DNA from: Takakia lepidozioides
Lineage: Eukaryota; Streptophyta; Takakiopsida; Takakiales; Takakiaceae
DNA length: 64,000 nt
NCBI GenBank assembly: GCA_030704615.1
Contig: CM060733.1
Location: forward strand, 75,864,907 to 75,928,906
Direction of reading: 5' to 3'
A program made the position numbers and the translations under genes. Under the pieces are notes generated by a model. It was not told where the DNA came from. It searched no databases and worked only from the letters and a program-made list of their open reading frames with translations. Positions within the stretch are counted from its first letter, which is position 1; each line of letters starts with the position of its first letter. Below are positions 1 through 11,274 of the stretch, piece after piece.

Positions 1-551
1 ATGTGGAGTTCGGAACCTTCTCCTGAGCTCGAAATGGTTGATGAGTTGTGCCTGTCCAATCGGTCTCGTTCCTGTGACCTCTGGATTTAAAGTGGAAGCA
101 AGTTGGGGAGAAACACCGCAACGCGCCCACACAAACAACGTAGCGCACCCGCACACCATCGAGCATCTTCATGCTGGTGGTTTTGGTAACGCACCAAGGA
201 TGACCGTCATGTTTTCTATCCATATCTGTCAACATTCCGGACGCCCTCGAGTAGTCCGCCCGAGGAGGGAACTCAAAGAAGATATTACCGTCGACGTCGG
301 CGGGAAGGCATGTAACCGATTTAATTGCGAACTTGCTGTAGTCCAGCCCGGCCAGCTCCGACCGGTGTCCCTCCATATGAAGCCCTCACAGAATTTCAAG
401 AATAGATCGAACTGCGGTGCTCGTGCTGGGAATATGACTCCCTCCTCCACTGACGTCCATTGAGGACTTGCCTGATCTCCAGGACGACCTCGGAACTTCC
501 ATGACCTTGTCTGAGTCGGACAGGTTGTGAACAACCCGGTTCTCGCTCGTC

Positions 552-1559
552 TTCATGGATGGGTTCGGCTCTGGATTTACTTCGTTGCGGACTTCTCTCT
601 TTGAGGTAGCCACTCTCTGATTCGCGGATTGTTTCGTGGAAGGCGTCAGGATAGAAGGTACATTTGGCGGGCAAATGAAGTCCCCAACAGCCCTGTATAT
701 GACGCTGTTCGATGGTGGAACTCGCCATTCCCTGCCATCGCCGAAATCATCGTGGAGCACAATAATACTCTCGACAACAAGGCCGTTAGAGTCCTTCCTT
801 TCCTCCATTTGGTAGTGGCAGGTTGGCCCTGCCAAGGGCATTCATCAGCCGGGCATGACAATGGATTGCGAGACTCGAGGTCGGGTCTGTTTTGGGAGAT
901 GATGCAGGTTTTGCGCCACTTACAACTTCATCAAGCTGTATCTCCAGCATACATCTTGGAGAATGTGCCACTGATGGACGATTCTCGGGCCAGGGTGATG
1001 ACCAGTGTGCATCAAGTCCGGTCGTGGCTTGGGTCAGCAGTGTTGCTGGATGCAGCTGTAGTGGGGTCACGGGCTCATCGCCCACGGCTATGGTGGACTA
1101 GTCCACCTGCACTGCTCAAGCGTGCATTTAATGGGGTGCAGAGGCCAACACACCTCACAGTGGATAGCATTTTGGACACAGGGAGGCAGTCTCAGCGTGT
1201 GAGACACGATGACCGTTCACCTTTGGGAGTGGTCAATAAGGTGAGTCAACCACGAGCAACATTACCTACACTGCTTAGCTTCCCAGGATCACATGCTTTC
1301 CGGGATAGTGGACCTGGCCTCCTGTGGGATGCTCAGTTGCAGGAGTTAGTGGAGCCTAATGCTGACGAGCGTGAGCGGGCGATGGGTTGGGACCACGGCG
1401 GTGCCATCTCTTTCTGAGGCATCACGTCGTCAGGTGTTGGGGCAAGCGATGGATCTCAATTGCTTGACCTGGATTATCAGCTTGGCTATGGCTGAGCAAC
1501 GTAGAGTGCGGAGTACACTTCCCTCGATGGTCGATCCCAATAACTCTGCCCCAGCCTAG
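552..1559 (+). pseudogene. DNA cytosine-5 methyltransferase-like fragment, degenerate
   Basis: Reading pieces resemble a C5-cytosine DNA methyltransferase. A possible motif I lies near 552-585 (VFMDGFGSG), but its frame is broken by a stop near 613. The long open stretch 629-1417 carries the catalytic PCQ loop (AGWPCQGHSSAG near 823-858), the ENV motif (AYILENVP near 949-972), an AHRPR block near 1075-1090 and a late block ending ADERERAMG near 1360-1386. One shift of frame just after this lets the protein continue as SEASRRQVLGQAMDL to about 1559. The catalytic Cys and ENV are present, but the broken start and the frameshift argue against function. Family knowledge: related methyltransferases occur in some streptophyte genomes, and some are carried by retrotransposons. 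No retrotransposon genes are visible beside it, so a mobile origin is inference. Confidence 0.6.
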
Positions 1560-2780
1560 CTTGGCTACAACCCCCGCAACCTGACCCAAGTTTAAACAAT
1601 TTATTAAATTCACAATTTGCCATGATTGATTCCATCTCTAACCCTTCGCCAACGAGGTTGGAATATGCTGGAGTTCATGGCAGCATATACATACCGAAGC
1701 ACAAATGATCTTCATTCTAACTTTCTATTACCTTTAAGACCGATTACCACTTGCCTCAGAGACATCTTTGCCAGCTATTGTTACTACCAATTTGCAAGTT
1801 TGAGTGGTCAATAGTGCTTAGTAGGTATATACTTGTATAGAGCCTACCATCGACAACATTGTGCTTGGAAGAAACTTTATAGAGTCCAGAGGACCCAAGA
1901 ACAAAGTGCCTCATGCCGATTAGCTGCCACACTTGGGTCTTCAATGCAGAAAGCTTCTGCCAGGGGTTTAAGGTGGAGATTTGAGATTTGGTGACTACAA
2001 TAAAGTGGTGGTGAGATATTATGACTTTGAGACAGTTCTCTTTTGAGGCCCAACACTGGCCTTGCACTAAAGTAGGTAGGTTGATCATTTCTGCAATAAG
2101 GTTGGGTCAATGGCCACCAAATGTTGGGGTTGTATTCTGCCAATCAAGATCAAATTGTGAAGGTAGAATGTACCCAGGTCATGTAGGTGAATGGCTCAAG
2201 GCTCCCTCGCAAGATCATCCTACTCTCTTTCTCTCCTCTAGAATCTATTTTCTCTATACCACCCAGGAAGTAGAGAATACCAACCTATCACATGTCTAAT
2301 GGGATTTGTGGCAGATAGTTATTGTATCTTTACAGACTCACATGCTTCAACTTACAAAAGTAAGGTGACGCTTTCATTACATCCAGCATACAAAATCTTT
2401 GGGACCCCTGCTGTTGTGTTGTGTTGCACTTCCTGCCATGACATAGCTTGACTCCTGCCTTTCGACCTCTTACCTATGCTCCACACATGCATCGTTCCCC
2501 AAATTCAAATACCATCATGGCGGTCCTCGTCAGTGTTTTTATTTCTGGCGAAATTTCGCGCTTTTTTGACCTCAAAAATCAAAATAGAATATTCTGTCGT
2601 AAATTCCCTATTTTCTCATGGATGAAATCGCCAAAATTCTCAAAAGAAATATAAATCTTGGATGAATTCGCCTAATATGGATGATATACATGGATGAAAG
2701 TACAGTGGAGGATGATTCTGTCCAAATCTCAGTGGATGAGCAGAAAATATGGCTATTTCCTGCAAAACTCAGTAGCCAGT
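1560..2780. other. Intergenic stretch without recognisable gene
   Basis: Short open frames exist on both strands, but none shows a recognisable domain, splice pattern or codon-like continuity. The part from about 2540 to 2760 is A/T-rich and repeats short ggatga-type words. I see no RNA gene or terminal repeats. Confidence 0.5.
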
Positions 2781-2807
2781 CAACTTGGAAAAAAAAAACA
2801 CTGGTCC

Positions 2808-3000
2808 TCATGCTGGTATCGAAAGAAAAACACTAGTTGGAGGCTCTTCAGAGCTTGGTGAGGATGAGCCTGATACACGCCGAAGGGCAGATGCTCTCGC
2901 AAATGCAGATAAACATACCCAACAATCAATACCTGACTGGTCTTCTAGAGAACATATCACACCCACTCCAACACTCCCCATGTCCCTGTGAGAGCCTAGT
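2808..3000 (+). pseudogene. Partial duplicate of CASTOR/POLLUX exon 1 (inverted)
   Basis: The plus-strand frame reads PHAGIERKTLVGGSSELGEDE, then DTRRRADALAN and SSREHITPTPT. These closely match residues in the C-terminal part of exon 1 of the channel gene (AGIRKRRTVGGSLELSEDE, RRRAEVLANELS, SSRGNVTPPSP), which lies on the minus strand near 10060-10240. The copy is therefore inverted, and it is interrupted where the parent reads ELSRRPVTDG. It has no flanking exons and no start, so it is a gene fragment. Confidence 0.75.
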
Positions 3001-3060
3001 AAAGTCTGAACTTCCATTTGCGAGGTAACCATAGATAACCATGAGATAGGTCCATCCAAA

Positions 3061-3160
3061 GATGAAAACAAAGGCACCAGTACAAAACATCAAGGGAAGT
3101 CACGCGGAAGAAGAACCAATAAGAAGAGGAAGGAAGCCGGAAAGAATGCTGACTTCTAAC
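3061..3160 (+). repeat. Segment duplicated from upstream of the channel gene (direct copy)
   Basis: About 95 bases match 11401-11490 in the same orientation (for example ggcaccag, aaacatcaag, agaacca, aagaatgct), with small indels. The parent segment lies just upstream of the channel start codon. It adjoins the inverted exon-1 copy, so duplicated pieces of one locus sit here in mixed orientation. Confidence 0.65.
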
Positions 3161-3417
3161 TTAAGGGTATGAGAGACATTAACTATGTCCTTTATAAAGG
3201 CGACTCTATTAAGATAGCATTTAGCAAATTAGGACTTTGATGAACTAACCGAGAGACAATTATCAGTCTTATTATGTGATTTGCCGTGCAATCCTTAGGA
3301 TCAGTTCATAGCTCTGAGTTGACGCAGAGCACTCCACTGTATCTACCGTTAGCTTTAACCTTCTGCCGTAATCTATCAAGTTGCCCAATGGTATTTCTTC
3401 AGTTAAGGCCCCACAAA

Positions 3418-3622
3418 GAGAAAAAGAGAGGGAGAGGGAGAAATGTACTCATGCTGTTCCCTGCGAACATTGGCTTGCCATAGCCTTACGGCCATTGACT
3501 CGCGGGAAACAAACCCTCTTGGCCTTTTGTGGGGTTCGCACCCCACCAGGGGGAGAGAGAGAGAGAGAGAGAATGTACTCATAAGACGTTGTTTGCCGTA
3601 GAGAGAGAGAGAGAGAGAGAGA
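3418..3622. repeat. GA microsatellites
   Basis: Runs of (GA)n occur at about 3553-3572 and 3601-3622, with an impure purine tract near 3418-3441. They lie just beyond the 3' end of the channel gene. Open frames through this stretch are low-complexity RERERE/LSLSLS products and are not genes. Confidence 0.9.
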
Positions 3623-3626
3623 AAAA

Positions 3627-6600
3627 CTACTCATTTTCAGCGAGGACAATAAAGACATCATTTATGGACCATTTCCGTTGTGCACCCTTGGCAGGTGGAT
3701 TGATTATTGCTCGCTCCATGGACTCTAAACGGTAGCCTATAACAATTTCTTGTCGTTGCCTGGCTCGAATCATAACTTCGTAAAAGCTTAGCTCCTCCTG
3801 ATCGTAGAGGTAAAACTCTGCGGGTCGAATGTACATCTCATTACCCTGTCACCCCACCCACTTACTCAGCTTCAAAATCTGGCATTCACTCACATTATGT
3901 CCTCAAACAATGATTGTTCCTAGAGCCTTGAGAAAACATGTAGTCATGATTATTAGACGAGAAGACTGCATAGTCAGAGGTACCGGCAGGTAGAGGTGGA
4001 CACTTACCTCCTCAGCAAAAAGCTCTTCTAGCACCCGATTGATTTGCTTGTCTTCTGCCACCATGGCCAGGGCCATACTCACTAGCTCATTTGAGAGCAC
4101 GTAGTCACTAATCTTGGAGACCGACACCAGATTTTTAGTTCGGGAATCTAAAATTTCACTAATTATAATAGACTGGTAGGATGCTTGCTGCATTTCACGA
4201 ATCCAGGTGCTTTGTGAAGAGCCTGCTTGACGGATTTGTACAGTCTTCGGTTCCCTATATGGCATGCGCTTTGACTGCCACATAACATCCAAACACCACC
4301 AAATCAGGCCACAATGACAAAAAGGGGAGACGTAGAGGGGGCCCTTGCCTACTTCCCCTGAAAAAGATGTACTAATTAGAGAAGAAGAAAGGAGATTCAG
4401 AATGTCCATGAAAACCTGAAATAACCCATGGGATTATAGTGCACTACAAAGAAAAGCACTAGAACTAATTTTGCACCAAGACAGAGGGCCTCATGACATG
4501 GAAACAGCTGTATAAGGTCCCTCAGGGCATTGAAAGACAGGCACCATATTCCCTGACATTCTATCATGCCACTCCTCACAACAACCTGAAGTTGGTGTAT
4601 AAGGAGTACCTGGATGTCACGAATCAGCAAGAGTGTAGCAAGAGAGCGGGAGTCTGCATTCACCACTGAATCCTCCAGCGCCTCATCAGCTAGAATTAAA
4701 ATCTGAATGCGCCCACATAATTTATCCAGAAGAGAATCAGATTGTCGGCCTGTACTTCAAATCATCCACCCCATTCCTTGAAGTGACTGAATAAATTAAA
4801 AGGAAGTATGTGCTCATGTATCAGTCTTCCTATATCCCAGCATGGCTTCCACATTGACACTTCAAAGGCATGACAAGACGGACTTGCAACATGAATGAGG
4901 AACCAGCCATGAAGTTACTTGATAAGAGCAACGCCTAGTTGGTACTTTCATTTGTGGCAACAGGCCATTGGTTAGACACCACCAAGTAGGGAGGGATAAA
5001 TGGAGCACCCTCGGCAAGACAGCAAATGGCGCTTGACTTGATCACTAGAATGCACTTGGAAATGAGCTGTAAACGCATGGCTTCCACACAATAGGAGGGC
5101 AAAGCCACCCGCAGTCGTCAAATCCAATTGACAAAAGACAACAATCCCTGCTTCCTATGCAATTGTAGCACCTGAATTGTTCCATCAAAGCTGGTATTTC
5201 CACATTGGCAAGTGAAAGCAACAAGCTCATACCGAATCAAAAGTTTCTAAGGGAAGAGTTTCAAGGTGGCGACGTATGACAGCATTGCCTTCCCGGTGGA
5301 CCAGCTTGATGTTGACTAACTCCCAGATATTAAGGCCTCCCTCCAGTAACTTCTTCGGCCTCTCCTCCAGGGGCACTTCACTGAACATCCACAGCTCAGA
5401 TCCCATGGCTAAAAACGCCTCCAATACCTGCACATGGTCATGTACATACACACTGAGTTTCTTGAGACAGACAATTGATCCCTTCACAATCTCACTTTAG
5501 TAAGGTGTTAAGTTAAGGTATTCTTGGGCAGCCAATCCAAATCTTCAGCAATACTCCAGCATGAGATACAAAATAGATAAATAGGTGGCCACCAACTGTC
5601 AAACCTAAGAAAGTGTGTCCCGATCGTTCTTAGGCAGTAATGAAATTGCTTTAGCAAGGGCATACCATGACCATATCATCAATATCCCGACGCCAACCGC
5701 AGAAAAGTATTTTCTCAGGAACCTTTGGGATATTCTGAACTTCAGGAAGACAACCCCTTCGCACCTGCAAAAGAGGTGGCAGCCCTACTAGGTGAGAAAT
5801 TCATACATTCATCTAGTGCAAGACGCAGCTATTTTGATCGTCATATACTATCTGTTTAGACTTGTGATAGCCCAGAATGCAAGAGCATACCTCTGCAAAA
5901 CTAGATATGCACACCATAATCAATGCAACCACACCAGAGATGCATCAAATAATGTAGTCTTTGAATAGAGAAACTCAGAGAGAGGGGGGGAGAGAGAGAT
6001 GCAGAAAAAGAAATTTATTACATCCAGGGAGGGCCCAGAGGGCCATAGGACACTGTTTGGGGTTTAATTTCATCTGTTCTTCTGTGTAAACCATGCCCAA
6101 TACTACTAGTCAGAATTAAATTCTATACTTTGATATTTATTTGTTTATATGCATACCATTCCCCTAACTGCAACTACATGCTAAGCATATACAAAAGACT
6201 GCAGACCTCCGCAGGACGGCTGGGAGCATAGGTGTCATCATCCTCAGCAACAACCAGCAGTTCGTCACCTTCGCGCATGATGTAATCATCATCAGGGTTC
6301 AACACAATCTTGCCGTCGTTGGCCGCCACCTTTATCCCACATGGAATGGCATCAGGGAAACTGACTAACACTTCTTCGAAGCATGCACCATCGAGCTGTG
6401 GCCACCTCTTCACGTAAAATTCTGCATTGTCGAACCCCAGAATATCCTCCCATATCTGCACAGAAAAGATGTGGAATGCATGGTTTGCACTCCAGTTGTC
6501 AGCACTAGCTCAATTCTGAGCGCCTGCTAGGAGGGCATTTCCGTTTCAGATCAAAAGCAAAACTTGAAACTCGAGCCTTAGGACCATCAAGCTTCAGCAT

Positions 6601-9600
6601 GGACATTACTCTCCACTCTCGTAGTCCAGATAACAGCTGTAGTGGAAGTGCACGCAGGAACTAGAAATCAAGTGTACCCTTTTGAATATTTGGAGTATAC
6701 CATACACTGTTGGGGATTTTGCCAAAAGTTCCTTCACTCATGACCTCTATTGCACCTCGCACACAAAACTAGACCATACGAACACCAAACGTTAGACTAC
6801 CTTTGCAATGGCAAAGGAGACCCTTTGGCTTTGAGACCACTCAGAAAATATGTAAATGGGTGATTATAACAAGGAAATGGGTGAAAGAATTTAGACCTGG
6901 GCAAGGCCAGGTTGACGGGCACACTGGATCATAAGGCGACCTATTACATCATGTGCCACCACTGTTTCAACAAGATCCCCCCCAACAAGCTTAACCAGCT
7001 GCTCATTATCGAGGTCACTAAGTTCCACTACGATGTGACCCCGGAGCCCCTCCTTTACACCCGTCAGGCTAAGCACCACCCGCAATGCACGTGCATCACT
7101 CTGGCACAACAAACAGTTAGCATTTTAGTGAGACCACGGTTCACATGGGAGTATGACACTTACCCTAAAGAAACAGATGCAGAAGTTTAAAATCTAGCTC
7201 CTTTCGTAGGAGTTACAGCAGAGGCTGCAGCCAGTCTACCCTATCCCATGCATGATATGCAAATCGCTAGCCAATGGCATTCCTGATAAATCCTGCTGGA
7301 AAACATGTCTACAAGCTGAGTCATCTTTGATTTTGGATCTCAAAGTTACCTGATCAGCATTCTCAACCTCTGCAAGAACAATGATAGAACGAGCCTTGGA
7401 GACCGACACCTGACCCAACTCCCCACACACAAACAGGCTCAAGTACTTCAATGTGAGCCACGAGTGGGACTTCTACACATTGGACCCTTGGTTCTGCTGC
7501 AGGGCTACAACTTGTGGCCATAACCAGCGAGTCCCCTTCACCTGCCTTCTCCTAACACACCTCCATGCATATTGGAAAGAGAACTGATTGCCACTGTGGA
7601 CCCTGACAAGAGAGTTATTCCATATAAACAGAGCCAGCTGGGAGAATAGAGGCAAGCTCCCTCAAAAGTGTCTCCATCATTGCATAACACTCTCATCATA
7701 CACACCTTCTTGAGGTCAGCCATGATGAGGGGACTGCCGCTTCTGCATATGACTGATGTCCCCAGAAAATTGAATTCCAGTTTTGCAATGTCCAGCTCCA
7801 TCTCCTCCTTCTCACGCTCCGCCAACACAACAACCACGCCTCCACCCAAGCTCTGATTGGCTATGGACAGCTGCTTTAGCAGTGACCCCTGTGCACCAGC
7901 AGCATTCAGGCCACAGCTCAATTTACAATCGAGCACAAGACCATAGACTCACTCATCATTCACCACACCAAGAGTGGTCATGAGAGGGCGCCAGTAGTAT
8001 TCCAGCACACAATTCAACTCTCCCTGCCTTTCTTTCTGCTCCGTGGGAAGTGTCCTTTTGGACACAACCTACATAAGTCCTACTTAGGGTGCTGTCTGCT
8101 TAGTTAGGACCATCCCATGCCTTTTAATTAAGGGCATAATTGTCTCAGATTACTCTTTGAAATACATCCAACATCAGGTCAACCCAAGTGCAGGTCCTAC
8201 CCTGCGTTCTGGGCATCAATCACTTCCTATTAAAAGTGAGCTAACCGTAATAACCCCCACCCATCCTTGGCCCCCTAAATCAAGATCTGACTGTCCTCAG
8301 ATCCAGAAGACATTTGTGTATGGTAAACAGATTTTGTGCGACGTTAAAAATAATTGACTGGAAAATAGAAATGATCGTTACCAGCTTGTCGCTCCAACCA
8401 AGGATGAGAGTGTGGTTGCTCTCAATGACTTCACTCTTGCCTTTCCGCAAAGAGTCTACCTTCTCTGAAATAGCATCCGACACAAGCCCGAGCATGAGAG
8501 CAAATATGAGCATGCCCCCAATGCTAATACTAACAGAAACCACTCTGGGGCCCAGTCCATTACTGTCAGCATGGTTCCCTGCGTCTGCCACATAGGTCCA
8601 TGCACGCCACAAGGCTTCAGCTAAGCTCTCCCCGCTCACACCAAAGAGCGCAATCCCGCCAACCGCAATGAGCAAAAAAGTTGCCAGTAAAAGAGCCAGA
8701 GGCTTCACAAATGTGTGGGTTGAAAAGAGAACGTCAACTTGGTACGCCAGCCGCTTGCTCAAGGGCACTTCCTCATCAGCACTTCGTCCATCTTGATCTC
8801 GAAAATTTCCAGCACGTATACTCCTGCCACTGAGCCTTGGGATCTCATCTAGGTACTCCATGAAGAGAAATGGAGTCGCTAAAACAAAGAGTGTTGCAAA
8901 TAAAGCGAAATTGCGGATGCCCCTTTCCGAAGGAGCTTTCAAGTTGTCCTCCAATTCTTTGTCTTGAACTTCAAATCTTTCCCTCAAATGGTACAGGTCG
9001 GCTTTGCCACATCCATTGGCCTTCTCTTGTAGACTCTGCAGTTCTTTCTGCAATGGAAAAATAACAAACAAACCAATTAATATACTGGGCAAGTGTCCAC
9101 TGGGAATCCAGAGTTCTCTTTTCCTCCACATCCTCAATACTCAACAAAATGGGCAATATATATGTATGTGATTCAAGGAAACATGTTCTTTATGGGACTA
9201 GCCTATTAGGTGACAAGAGAAATGTGTGCGGGGTTGCAAAACCTCTGACTCTTACTCTTCTGCAACTGCAATAGGAGAGTAAAAACAATGCCAACATTCC
9301 TTGCAAAGTACAACCAAAGAAACAACAATCTTGGTTGGAGAGATGATGAACGCATTGAATGTTGAGACAGACATGATTGACACATACCTCTAAGAACATG
9401 ACCTGCACCTGCATGGCCCAGGCATACAGCAGGGCTAAGATGCACACTGCCAGTATCTGCACTCACAGACAATCACAAGCTGCTGCTCATCAAATGAACC
9501 CCATTCCTGAGCAAAGCTAATCGAGTGATTTACTTTTCTTGCCAGTTTGGCAACATGTGCCACTTCCTCAGCTTCAAATTACTGGAGGCACAAGGTTTAT

Positions 9601-11274
9601 ATCACTCAAAGAAAAATCTGACAACCTGAATTTGCTGCACATGGTCCACCATCACTGAATTGGCCCAAGTCTTCCTCCTCTACACATATAGCTCTTCAGT
9701 CAAGTTCAATCAAGGACCTGATCAATCTTAACTGCTGTTGCTAGATGTTCATCCATAACATCACCTAAACTTAAGATTGAAGTAGAATCTTCCTAGACTC
9801 GTAACACAACAATGAATTCACCAAATTAAAGTGATGAGCTTCGGACAGAACAGTAGTACAGACTTCTCGAAGAGCATCAAATTACGGAAGTGTCAAACAC
9901 GCAGAGTTTCTGGATCTTAGAGTTGTCAAAGTTACTAGAGATAAGCATCCAATCTGAACATGTGCGAAGACTTACAATGATAGTCGCAATAGAAGAGCAG
10001 TATGTTTGTTGAAAATGGAAGCACCAACGCAGCAAAAATCTCAGGGGCGATCGCCGTGTGGGACTGGGGGGTGTCACATTCCCTCTAGAAGACCCGTCAG
10101 TGACCGGCCGTCGGCTAAGTTCATTTGCAAGAACCTCTGCCCTACGGCGGACATCAGACTCATCCTCACTAAGCTCCAGAGACCCTCCAACTGTCCTCCT
10201 TTTCCGAATGCCAGCAGGAGGACCGCTGTCAAGGTTTTTCACGCCATCACCTTTCCTCTCCCCCAGTCTTGAAATGGAGGGCGAAAGCACAACAGGTTTG
10301 AGTCCAGAATTGACCCCGGAGCTACTGTCGGAAAGGCGTTGGTCATGTCCACCCCTGATCGGCCCATTTGGACGCTGAAATTGGCCTGATGTATCCACAC
10401 CTATTCGCTGAGTCTTTGTGGCTCGCATCGGAAGCTGATCACTTCCATCACTATCATACCTAGGTCGTGGCTTCCAAGCACTTCTAGCCTTCTGCAATTC
10501 ATCCGTATTCTTCAATGATTTTGGGACGCCTGCCTCCACCCCTCTCACTTCTTCGCTTGGATAAACTTTCTGAGGATTTGGCCATGAGGCATCTCCCTTT
10601 CCATCGGGGCCTCCAGTGCCTTTTGATGGAGTACGCCTGGTGTTAATAGGTACTGCGCTGGTGTCAGAGGTGAAACCGAGGAACTGACTCCCACATATGA
10701 CATTGCCAGTGTGAGAGGAAAAACAAGTTGTCCCATTGGTGGATCCCTTCGATATCACAGAGCTTTCAGGTGCACTTGGCTTGACGGCGAGAGTATTTGG
10801 CAGAACATCTCTTCCCTGTTCTGTAAAACCCTGCACCTGCTTGCCATTACTTCTGCCAATTTTTCCAGTCTCTAATTCTAGTTTAGAATCCTGCTTTGCA
10901 TCCATATCCTGATCGTCCTCAATCTCTTTGGCAATATGGTGTGTACTGCCATCTTTGATTCCAACATCTGCATTTAGTTCTTTGCTTCTCCCTTTTGTAT
11001 CCCCTGATCCTACATTGTTCCGCTCAGTGTAAGTAGAAATTGGGGAGCTGTTTAAGCGCCTGACAATGGGGAGCAATGGACCAGGGAACACAGGAGTAGC
11101 TGCGTGGCCTCGTACACCTGAAGGAATCGACCGAGATCTTCTCAGCTGCTTGGCACCAGCACTGGAAAATATGGGTGGGGAATCACTCACAGGACTCAAA
11201 GGATCGTTATGGCCCACAGCTGGCCTAACCACTGCAATCACAGGCTCTTCGGCTACGACATTGCTTTTCGGCAT
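3627..11274 (-). CDS. CASTOR/POLLUX: CASTOR/POLLUX-type nuclear-envelope ion channel
   Basis: Twelve exons with GT-AG introns join into 1200 codons: 11274-9976, 9456-9388, 9047-8382, 7888-7706, 7409-7350, 7100-6897, 6455-6207, 5764-5666, 5427-5233, 4702-4610, 4274-4008 and 3845-3627. Every exon is a multiple of three. Residues 1-410 or so are a Ser/Pro-rich, charged, probably disordered tail. Four membrane segments follow: one across exons 1-2, then near 502-520, 569-593 and 625-645. The pore filter ADAGNHA is at 610-616, then come SDAISEK and paired RCK-like regulatory domains (VVVVLAERE, GLRGHIVVELSD, VAEDDDTYAP, LFCGWRRD, ISEILDSRTKNL). Family knowledge: these cation channels of the nuclear envelope support nuclear calcium oscillations in root symbiosis signalling. 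Legume members are about 850-920 aa, so the N-terminus here is long. Residues agree with the family over the whole core and I see no break. CASTOR and POLLUX cannot be separated safely by eye. Confidence 0.95.

Noticed and set aside
386-841. Minus-strand open frame of 151 codons
   Set aside because: It overlaps the methyltransferase-like fragment antisense and shows no domain.
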